From NCBI GenBank assembly GCA_021840785.1, contig JAKBXD010000011.1, forward strand, positions 1-9,060: 9,060 nucleotides of DNA. The letters are read 5' to 3'. This document shows positions 1 to 5,854 of the stretch, in pieces. Position numbers and translations under genes: made by a program. This stretch comes from Pseudomonadota bacterium (GTDB taxonomy: Bacteria > Pseudomonadota > Gammaproteobacteria > Acidithiobacillales > Acidithiobacillaceae). A model generated the notes under the pieces. The model made no database searches and was not told where the DNA came from. It was given only the letters and a program-made list of their open reading frames with translations. How positions within the stretch are numbered: the first letter of the stretch is position 1; each line of letters begins with the position of its first letter.

Positions 1-6
1 CACCAT
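1..6 (-). CDS. Possible start of the next leftward gene (only two codons in window)
   Basis: On the minus strand an ATG occupies 6-4, 11 nt after the pabB stop codon (20-18). An AGGG ribosome-binding-site-like stretch overlaps that stop, 8 nt before the ATG. This spacing is typical of a translationally coupled downstream gene. Genes commonly found after pabB include pabC (aminodeoxychorismate lyase) and pabA, but with only two codons visible the product cannot be identified. The call rests on spacing and the SD-like sequence alone. Confidence 0.3.
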
Positions 7-17
7 GACAAACACCC

Positions 18-1496
18 TCATCCCTCTCCCGCCAATGCTGCAAGCTCGCGATGAAATACAGCCACCTTATCCAGCGTCTCCTGATACTCCGCATCCGGAT
101 CAGAATCCGCGACGATGCCGCCCCCCGCCCAGAAGCGCAGATCACCCTGAACCGCCGTCATACTGCGAATGGCAATATTCATATCCAGGCTGCCGCGCTG
201 ATCCAGATAACCAATACTTCCGCAATACAGGCCGCGCGCGCCGACTTCCAACTCCGCGATGATTTCCATGGCCCGACGCTTGGGAGCCCCGGTAATGGAT
301 CCCCCCGGAAAGCAGGCCTCCAACGCACTCAATGCATCCTGTCCCGGTGCTAAGCGCGCCTCCACCACGCTGACCAGATGATGAACGTGGGCGTAAGATT
401 CGAGCGCGCAGAGTTGCGGCACCTGCACCGAGCCCGTCGCTGCCACCCGCCCCAGATCGTTGCGCAACAGATCGACGATCATCACGTTCTCGGCGCGATC
501 CTTGGGACTGGCTAAAAGAGCCTGTGCCATCCGCTGGTCTTCCTGCCGATCCTCCAGGCGCGGACGTGTCCCTTTGATGGGTCGGACCTGCAAACGATCT
601 TTTTGAACCCGCAGCAGCCGTTCCGGGGAAAAACTCAGCACCGCGCCCTGGGGCAGGGACAAATATGCCGAAAAAGGCGCCGGATTGACCGTCCGCAGTC
701 GCTGGTAAAGCGACCATGGCGATCCTGCGTGCGGGACGGCGAAGGGTTGGGCCAGATTCACCTGATAGCAGTCACCCGCCCGGATATAGTCCTGCACCCG
801 GCCAAAAGCTGCGGCATAGTCGCTGCGATTCCAGAGCGGCTGCACCGGCCCCCGCACCTGGAAAGATGGATCGGGGGAATATACCGTCGCGCGAGCCAGG
901 CGTGGCTGCCACTCCGCGAGTGCCTGCACCATCCGGTCTTCGGGCGCACAAAGCCAGGCCTTGCGCCCATGATGGTCGACCAGCAGCGCCGTATCATAGA
1001 TACCGAAGGCCGCTTCAGAAAGAGACTGTGTGGGAGGCTGCGGAATACCCTGCCCCGCCAGCCCGAAATCATAGGACAGATAGCCCAGCGCCCCGCCCGC
1101 AAACGGTAATTCTGCGGGCAGAGAGGCGGCATCGGGGAGCCTCATCACCGAGTCGCGCAACGCCTCCCAGAGCGAAAGCGCCGAGCGCCGCGCGGGGCCA
1201 TCCCCATCGGCAATCCAAAGCCGCCCCGCCTCTTGCCACAGACGCCGGCGCGGTGCCGTCACCAGCATGCTGTAACGCCCCTGCGGGGACACCGTCGCGC
1301 TACTATCCAGAAAGAAGGACCAGGGCGCTGAGGCGAGTGGCGCAAACACCGTGGCGACATTCTCAGGATAAGGCACCACACATTGGGTCAGTACAGGGTG
1401 AGGCATAAGCAGAGCGGCGTCCACTGAAACGGGAGCATCAGCATAAGGGAGAAGCGTGATTTTGCCCATTCCCGGATGCCGCTTGGGGCACATCAC
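18..1496 (-). CDS. pabB: Aminodeoxychorismate synthase component I (PabB)
   Basis: PabB converts chorismate to 4-amino-4-deoxychorismate, using ammonia supplied by the PabA glutaminase. This is the first step of p-aminobenzoate and folate synthesis in the cytoplasm. The 492-residue product has an N-terminal TrpE/PabB-like region and a C-terminal chorismate-binding domain. Visible motifs, in order, are GDCYQVN (241-247), SPER (290-293), PIKGT (306-310), DLLRND (342-347), PGGSITGAPK (397-406) and GGGIVADSDPDAEYQET (458-474). The lysine of PIKGT is the key mark: PabB uses it as a nucleophile, whereas anthranilate synthase TrpE has PIAGT. It is somewhat longer than E. coli PabB (453 aa), mainly at the N-terminus. 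Possible starts are GTG 1496, ATG 1493 and ATG 1469. A GGAAG at 1510-1506 suits the first two (9 or 12 nt away). The gene is divergent from tolC and the glutaminase is not fused to it. Confidence 0.93.
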   Translation of the reverse strand: MMCPKRHPGMGKITLLPYADAPVSVDAALLMPHPVLTQCVVPYPENVATVFAPLASAPWSFFLDSSATVSPQGRYSMLVTAPRRRLWQEAGRLWIADGDGPARRSALSLWEALRDSVMRLPDAASLPAELPFAGGALGYLSYDFGLAGQGIPQPPTQSLSEAAFGIYDTALLVDHHGRKAWLCAPEDRMVQALAEWQPRLARATVYSPDPSFQVRGPVQPLWNRSDYAAAFGRVQDYIRAGDCYQVNLAQPFAVPHAGSPWSLYQRLRTVNPAPFSAYLSLPQGAVLSFSPERLLRVQKDRLQVRPIKGTRPRLEDRQEDQRMAQALLASPKDRAENVMIVDLLRNDLGRVAATGSVQVPQLCALESYAHVHHLVSVVEARLAPGQDALSALEACFPGGSITGAPKRRAMEIIAELEVGARGLYCGSIGYLDQRGSLDMNIAIRSMTAVQGDLRFWAGGGIVADSDPDAEYQETLDKVAVFHRELAALAGEG

Positions 1497-1510
1497 CGCG
1501 GGATTCTTCC

Positions 1511-1539
1511 TTGACGACTGACCGAGCGGTCAGTATCTT
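1511..1539 (+). promoter_or_regulatory. Sigma70-type promoter of tolC
   Basis: TTGACG at 1511-1516 matches the -35 consensus at 5 of 6 positions and TATCTT at 1534-1539 matches the -10 at 4 of 6. They are separated by exactly 17 bp. Transcription would start near 1546, leaving a leader of about 25 nt before the ATG at 1571. An AGGGT ribosome-binding site (1559-1563) lies 7 nt before that ATG. The arrangement was read directly from the sequence; its activity is inferred. Confidence 0.65.
1517..1534. promoter_or_regulatory. Palindromic operator, TetR-family type, in the tolC promoter spacer
   Basis: ACTGACCG and CGGTCAGT form perfect 8-bp inverted arms around a 2-bp AG centre. The palindrome fills the spacer between the -35 and -10 boxes, so a bound protein would block RNA polymerase. 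The form resembles TetR-family operators; the RutR box TTGACCAnnTGGTCAA, for example, has the same TGACC/GGTCA half-sites. The palindrome also lies only 20 bp upstream of the pabB start, so both divergent genes could be affected. No regulator gene is in the window. The palindrome is certain; the TetR assignment is inference. Confidence 0.7.
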
Positions 1540-1570
1540 GTGGCCTTACCGTCACGATAGGGTCATTCCC

Positions 1571-2905
1571 ATGCGCGCAGATCGTCTTCCCCCACGTCTT
1601 TCGCTTCTCATGGCGGTATTGATTCTGGGCGCGACGCCCGCCGGGGCGGAAAGCCTCGTTGAGGCCTATCAGCAGGCCTACCAGACAGATCCGACACTGG
1701 CGCAGGCCCGCGCCGAACTGTCGGCTCAGATGCAGGACAAGCCCCTCGCCCGTTCCGCCCTGCTCCCCCATGTGGGTGCCGGTGCCGGTGTTGGCTTTAA
1801 CACCGCCGACATCACCGGCTTTGGAGCGGGGCCCATCAATCGCGCTTACCTGTCCGACAACTATAGCGTCAACATTACCCAATCCGTTTTTGATGGTCAG
1901 GCATGGACAGCGCTCAAGCAAGCCGACACCGAGATTCAGGCCAGCGCCGCAGCTCTCACTTATACCGAGCAACAACTGGCTTTGAAGGTGGCTCAGGCCT
2001 ACTTCGGCGTACTGGAGGCCCAGGCCCAGAAACACGTCGCCGAAAAACAGAAATCGCTGCTCGAAAGTATTTACAAACAGACCGACGCCACCCTGAAAAT
2101 CGGCACCGGGGACATCATTGCCGTACGTGAGGCACAAGCCCGCCTTGATGCCGCCAAAGCCGATCTCATCAAGGCCCGCAACGGGGTCGCTGTTGCCCAG
2201 CGCCGCCTGCAACGACTCACCCATCATCCCATCGGCGTGCTCGACAACCTGGGGCATTACGAGGCCATGGGTCCCCAGCCCGACGATATGACTCGTTGGG
2301 TACAGAGTGCCGTCAAGGATCAACCGCTGATGCATCAGGCGGAAGCGCAGTTGCAAACCGCGCATGACCAAGTCGAATATAACCGCCGTGCGCGCTGGCC
2401 GGTGGTGAATCTTCAGGGTATCGCACAACACTCCCTGGGTAGCCCCTTCCCCGGCATGGCCATGAATCAGGCCGGGGTGAGTCTCAACCTCTCCGTACCC
2501 TTCTATCAGGGCGGACACACCTCTGCCTCCGTACAACAGGCGCAGGCGCAGACCATCGCCAGTGTTGATCACGTCGCCAGTGTCCGCGATGAAGTCACGC
2601 TCAATACCCAGACCGCCTTCCTCAACCTCAAGGACAGCGTGGCACAATTACGCGCCGCCAAGGAAACCGCCGCCTCGGCCAAAGTTTCCCTGGAAGGCAC
2701 GCGCAAGGGCTATGAGGTGGGTACCCGCTCCATCATCGACCTGCTGCAGACGGCCACGGATTACATCCGCGCCGAGCAGAACTACAATGTGGCGTTCTAT
2801 AATCAGATAATAGCGCGGGTACAGCTTAAGGCTGCCTCTGGTCAAATCAATATGGCGGATCTCGAAGCCGTCAATGCCTTGCTGGACAATAGCGCAAACC
2901 CATAG
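1571..2905 (+). CDS. tolC: TolC-family outer membrane efflux channel protein
   Basis: This encodes a trimeric outer-membrane channel that pairs with inner-membrane RND, ABC or MFS pumps through a periplasmic adaptor, or with type I secretion systems. From ATG 1571 it has 444 residues (E. coli TolC has 493 as precursor). Residues 1-26 look like a signal peptide, with a positive start, a hydrophobic stretch and AGA before the cut; there is no lipobox cysteine. The two structural repeats of the family are visible. The first has QSVFDGQAW and AQAYFGVLEAQ, then IGTGDI near 177. The second has LSVPFYQGG, then YEVGTRSIIDLLQ from 381 and a tail close to that of E. coli TolC. A longer reading from TTG 1511 is unlikely because it would begin in the -35 box and put residues before the signal peptide. 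No adaptor or pump gene is adjacent, so its partner is unknown. Confidence 0.92.
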   Translation: MRADRLPPRLSLLMAVLILGATPAGAESLVEAYQQAYQTDPTLAQARAELSAQMQDKPLARSALLPHVGAGAGVGFNTADITGFGAGPINRAYLSDNYSVNITQSVFDGQAWTALKQADTEIQASAAALTYTEQQLALKVAQAYFGVLEAQAQKHVAEKQKSLLESIYKQTDATLKIGTGDIIAVREAQARLDAAKADLIKARNGVAVAQRRLQRLTHHPIGVLDNLGHYEAMGPQPDDMTRWVQSAVKDQPLMHQAEAQLQTAHDQVEYNRRARWPVVNLQGIAQHSLGSPFPGMAMNQAGVSLNLSVPFYQGGHTSASVQQAQAQTIASVDHVASVRDEVTLNTQTAFLNLKDSVAQLRAAKETAASAKVSLEGTRKGYEVGTRSIIDLLQTATDYIRAEQNYNVAFYNQIIARVQLKAASGQINMADLEAVNALLDNSANP

Positions 2906-2928
2906 TCCACCAAATTGGTGGACTATGG
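2900..2928. repeat. Perfect inverted repeat (hairpin) spanning the tolC stop codon
   Basis: CCATAGTCCACCAA and TTGGTGGACTATGG are exact reverse complements around a single central A. As RNA this gives a 12-bp stem (2900-2911 with 2917-2928) and an AAATT loop. The tolC stop TAG (2903-2905) lies inside the left arm. No run of T follows (the next bases are CGCGTGG), so it is not a standard intrinsic terminator. It could be a 3'-end stabilising or attenuating hairpin, or a protein-binding palindrome for the spacer downstream. Confidence 0.85.
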
Positions 2929-2991
2929 CGCGTGGCCACCGCCAAGAAGACGCAACGAGTTTTTCGTCATTCGCGGAACACCAGGCCACCC

Positions 2992-2999
2992 TATAAAAT
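2992..2999 (+). promoter_or_regulatory. Candidate -10 box upstream of murJ
   Basis: TATAAAAT is the most AT-rich octamer of the tolC-murJ spacer and contains two overlapping near-consensus -10 hexamers (TATAAA and TAAAAT). The best -35 partner I can see is poor: TTCGCG at 2970-2975, 16 bp away, with 3 of 6 matches. It would give murJ its own transcript with a leader of roughly 100 nt. The evidence is weak. Confidence 0.3.
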
Positions 3000-3104
3000 G
3001 GCTACATTACTTGTCGACATACTGCGCGTGCTCTTGGCGCACCCTCAGCCGCGTGCCATCATCCAACGATGAACCCTCCCCACCTGACGGTTACCTCGCC
3101 ATGA
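2998..3104 (+). other. Two micro-ORFs chained by ATGA overlaps into murJ
   Basis: A 24-codon ORF (ATG 2998, stop TGA 3070-3072) overlaps by ATGA with an 11-codon ORF (ATG 3069, stop TGA 3102-3104). The second ORF overlaps by ATGA with the murJ start at 3101. The first peptide begins MATLLVDILRVLLAH. Neither ATG has a convincing ribosome-binding site, and murJ itself has only a weak one (GACGG, 3086-3090). Coupled translation into murJ is possible, but the chain may be coincidental. Confidence 0.2.
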
Positions 3105-4654
3105 GCAGCCACCACCCCCTGCGCAGCGTGCTCAAAATAGGCAGCAATACCATGCTGTCACGCCTGTTGGGCTTTGCTCGCGACGTGATTCTGGCGCGGC
3201 TCTTCGGTGCTGGCGTAATAGCCGATGCGTTTTTTGTCGCCTTCCGTATCCCGAATTTATTCCGACGTCTCTTCGGTGAAGGCGCCTTCTCCCAGTCATT
3301 CGTCCCGGTGCTGGGGGAGTATCGGGCCACCCGCTCCGTCGAGGAAACCCGAGCCTTTGTCGCGGACGTAGCAGGCTGGCTGACCCTCACCCTAGCAGTC
3401 GTCACCATCGTGGGGATACTGGGGGCCAGTGCCGTTGTCTATGCCATCGCCCCCGGTTTTGCGGACAGCCCGGACAAATTTCACCTCACCGTAGAGCTGC
3501 TGCGCATCACCTTTCCCTACCTCTTTTTCATCTCTCTGGTGGCACTGGCTGGTGGTGTGCTGAACACCTACGGACGTTTTACGGTACCCGCCTTTACACC
3601 GGTCTTTTTGAATCTGAGCATTATCGCAGCGGCGGTCTTCTGGGCGCCGCACCTTCAACAACCCGCTATAGCAGTGGCCTGGGGAGTTTTCATCGGCGGG
3701 GTGCTGCAGTTGCTGTTTCAACTGCCCGCCCTCAGACAGGTCGGACATCTGCGCTGGCCACGCTTGCGGCGCCGTGATCCCGGCGTGGGCAAGGTGCTGC
3801 GACTCATGGGACCGGCGGCATTCGGGGCATCGGTAGCACAGATCAATCTGTTTCTGAACACCATTCTCGCTTCCTTGGTGGGGGCAAATGTGGTGTCTTA
3901 TCTGTATTACTCTGATCGTCTGGTGGAGTTTCCTCTGGGCGTCTTCGGAGTGGCGCTGGGGACGGTGGTGCTTCCGCTGCTCTCACGACAGGCGGCAGAG
4001 CGCTCGCCGCAATTCCCCAAAACCCTGGACTGGGCCTTGCGCCTCACATGGCTCATCGGGCTGCCCGCCACCGTCGGTCTGCTCATCCTGGCCCAACCGT
4101 TACTGATCAGCCTGTTTCGTTATGGGGCCTATACGGCTGAGGATGCCTGGCAAAGTACCCTCAGCCTGATTGGCTACGGCCTCGGCATCTTGCCGATCAT
4201 TGCCGCACGGGTGCTCGCACCGGCCTTTTATGCCCATCAGAATACCCGCACGCCGGTGCGTTTCGGGATGATCAGTGTCGCGGTCAACATGGGTATCAGT
4301 CTTATCCTGGCGTGGCCACTGCAACAACTGGGCTTAGCCATCGCGACGAGCTGCGCCGCGCTGGTCAACGCCTTTTTACTCTGGCGTCGTTTGCGTCGCG
4401 ACGGACTGTATCAGCCGCAACCCGGCTGGCCGATGCTTCTGCTGAAATCCGCCGGATTAGCGATGGTTATAGGCATGGTCTTATTGCTTTTGCGCGGCAA
4501 CACAGCGCTTTGGCTGTCACTGTCCCTCTGGGAGCGACTGTTGCGCGTGCTGAGCCTGACACTCCTCGCCGCCACATTGTATCTGGCGGGTGCCTGGTGG
4601 CTGGGCATTCACGAACTGCGCGACTGGTATCGGCAGAGGCCGCCTCGTGCCTGA
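3101..4654 (+). CDS. murJ: Lipid II flippase MurJ (MviN)
   Basis: MurJ is an inner-membrane protein of the MOP superfamily that moves lipid II from the cytoplasmic to the periplasmic face for peptidoglycan synthesis. The 517-residue product is close to the E. coli length (511) and aligns by eye along its whole length. Residues that are essential in E. coli are kept with an offset of three: R21, R27, D42, R55 and R273 correspond to R18, R24, D39, R52 and R270. Recognisable blocks are SRLLGFARD, DAFFVAFRIPNLFRR, GEGAFSQSFVPVL, TFPYLFFISL, YYSDRLVEFPLGVFGVALGT and the C-terminal PQPGW. The family has 14 membrane helices, and the many hydrophobic segments here fit that. The frame stays open upstream to TTG 2915, but the extra 62 codons are unlike any MurJ, so ATG 3101 is chosen. 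Transcription may come from its own promoter or by read-through from tolC past the hairpin. Confidence 0.95.
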   Translation: MSSHHPLRSVLKIGSNTMLSRLLGFARDVILARLFGAGVIADAFFVAFRIPNLFRRLFGEGAFSQSFVPVLGEYRATRSVEETRAFVADVAGWLTLTLAVVTIVGILGASAVVYAIAPGFADSPDKFHLTVELLRITFPYLFFISLVALAGGVLNTYGRFTVPAFTPVFLNLSIIAAAVFWAPHLQQPAIAVAWGVFIGGVLQLLFQLPALRQVGHLRWPRLRRRDPGVGKVLRLMGPAAFGASVAQINLFLNTILASLVGANVVSYLYYSDRLVEFPLGVFGVALGTVVLPLLSRQAAERSPQFPKTLDWALRLTWLIGLPATVGLLILAQPLLISLFRYGAYTAEDAWQSTLSLIGYGLGILPIIAARVLAPAFYAHQNTRTPVRFGMISVAVNMGISLILAWPLQQLGLAIATSCAALVNAFLLWRRLRRDGLYQPQPGWPMLLLKSAGLAMVIGMVLLLLRGNTALWLSLSLWERLLRVLSLTLLAATLYLAGAWWLGIHELRDWYRQRPPRA

Positions 4655-4913
4655 TTCCGACGGACTGCACGGACATGGCGATACCGTCTTCGTCATCCAA
4701 CGACCCGGTCAAATCAGGGGCTTTACCCTGCACGGAGCACCAGCCCGACTGGGCGGTTTCCGGCGCAGGAGAAAAGCGGTGAGGGGCGATGGCATACCCT
4801 GCCGCTCGCGCTCTTTAAGCCACACTCGTTCGGACCCTGGTGCAATCTAGGGTAATCCACATTTTTACGCTAAGATGACGGCATTTTTGGCAAACCCGGA
4901 TTCACTGAGGCGC
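4655..4913. other. murJ-ribF intergenic spacer, no gene recognised
   Basis: These 259 bp separate the murJ stop from the preferred ribF start. The sequence is open in several frames on both strands, but none of the translations resembles a known protein. In particular, the rpsT gene that lies beside ribF in E. coli is not here. Near the right end, ACCCT (4834-4838) and AGGGT (4849-4853) form a short inverted repeat, followed by ATTTTTA; this may be a weak terminator. TAAGAT at 4871-4876 could be a -10 box for ribF, but I find no good -35. Confidence 0.5.
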
Positions 4914-5852
4914 ATGCACCCCTTCCCCTCGCTCCATCACCGTATTACCCATACCGCCGATGCAACCCAGGCGGTCAGCATCGGTAATTTCGATGGGGTG
5001 CATCGCGGCCATCAGGCATTACTGAGGACTCTGCAGGAAAGCGGGCTACCGACGGCGGTCCTCACTTTCGAGCCCCTCCCCCGAGAGTTTTTTCGCGGTA
5101 CGGACGCGCCACCGCGCCTCAGCAGCCTGCGCGAGAAGGTGGTAGCGCTCCTCCAAAACAAGGTACAGAACATCACTTGCCTGCCTTTTAATCAGGCATT
5201 GGCCAACCTGTCCGCTGAAGATTTCATTACTCAGATACTGGTCAAACGATTGCGCTGCGGACTGCTGAGCGTCGGCCACGACTTCCGCTTTGGGGCTGGA
5301 CGGCGCGGTGATCTGGACATGCTCCGCCGCTTCGGGCGGGAGTATGGCTTTTTGGTGAAAGAACAGCCCCCTTTTCTGCTCGACGGTGAACGGGTGAGCA
5401 GCACCGGTATCCGCGTCTTTTTGCAGGCGGGCAAATTGTCACAGGCAGCGGCCTGGCTGGGACGTCCCTACGCCCTCTGCGGCCGCGTCGTACATGGCGA
5501 TCATCTGGGTCAGGAACTGGGCTTTCCCACCGCCAACATCCCCTTGAATCGCCGGCCGGTGCCGGTCAAAGGCATCTTTGCCGGACGTCTGTTGAGCCCA
5601 CAAGGAAACTGGGTCGCTGCCATCAGTATCGGCCTGCGCCCCACCGTCGGCGGCAAGCAGATGGTACTGGAGGCTCACTGCCTGGATGCGGACAGCCCCG
5701 ATCTCTACGGACAGCAGGTTTCCGTAGAACTGCACCACAAGCTGCGGGACGAGGAGAAATATACTGACCTCGACACCCTTAAGGCCGCCATCGACAATGA
5801 CGTCGTGAACACCCGAAACTTTTTCGCCGAACATCCCCAGGACCCTGAATAA
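4914..5852 (+). CDS. ribF: Bifunctional riboflavin kinase / FAD synthetase RibF
   Basis: RibF phosphorylates riboflavin to FMN and then adenylylates FMN to FAD in the cytoplasm. The 312-residue product (E. coli 313) has both domains. The N-terminal nucleotidyltransferase has GNFDGVHRGH (24-33), GHDFRFGAGRRGD (121-133) and SSTGIR (162-167). The C-terminal flavokinase has GRVVHGD and GFPTAN (about 190-208), VKGIFAG, IGLRPTVGG and the E253 of LEAH, the usual catalytic glutamate position. ATG 4875, which would add 13 residues, is also open. ATG 4914 is preferred because it places the GNFDGVH motif at the same distance from the start as in E. coli, and because TGAGG (4906-4910) lies just before it, although the 3-nt spacing is short. 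The only candidate -10 box (4871-4876) would also overlap the upstream ATG. It is the first gene of the tightly spaced ribF-ileS-lspA group. Confidence 0.94.
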   Translation: MHPFPSLHHRITHTADATQAVSIGNFDGVHRGHQALLRTLQESGLPTAVLTFEPLPREFFRGTDAPPRLSSLREKVVALLQNKVQNITCLPFNQALANLSAEDFITQILVKRLRCGLLSVGHDFRFGAGRRGDLDMLRRFGREYGFLVKEQPPFLLDGERVSSTGIRVFLQAGKLSQAAAWLGRPYALCGRVVHGDHLGQELGFPTANIPLNRRPVPVKGIFAGRLLSPQGNWVAAISIGLRPTVGGKQMVLEAHCLDADSPDLYGQQVSVELHHKLRDEEKYTDLDTLKAAIDNDVVNTRNFFAEHPQDPE

Positions 5853-5854
5853 TC

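Noticed and set aside
165..190. Shared 15-mer (GGCAATATTCATATC) between pabB (near 170) and ileS (near 6040)
   Set aside because: It is explained by coding on opposite strands (MNIAI in PabB, GNIHI in IleS) around a palindromic GAATATTC. No extended similarity flanks it.
1493..2647. Long minus-strand ORF (384 codons) opposite tolC
   Set aside because: It lies antisense to a clear TolC protein and its translation has no recognisable family. It is an open mirror frame of GC-rich coding sequence.
2940..3039. 8-bp inverted repeat CGCCAAGA / TCTTGGCG in the tolC-murJ spacer
   Set aside because: The arms are more than 80 bp apart, and a match of this length is not unlikely by chance in a spacer this size.
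4312..4850. Plus-strand ORFs of 156 and 86 codons overlapping the murJ 3' end and the spacer
   Set aside because: They overlap a well-supported murJ out of frame, and their translations are Arg/Ser-rich and unlike known proteins. I see no clear ribosome-binding site.
4834..4868. Possible intrinsic terminator (ACCCT...AGGGT followed by ATTTTTA)
   Set aside because: The stem is only 5 bp with a 10-nt loop, and the T-run does not follow it directly. It is too weak to list as a terminator.
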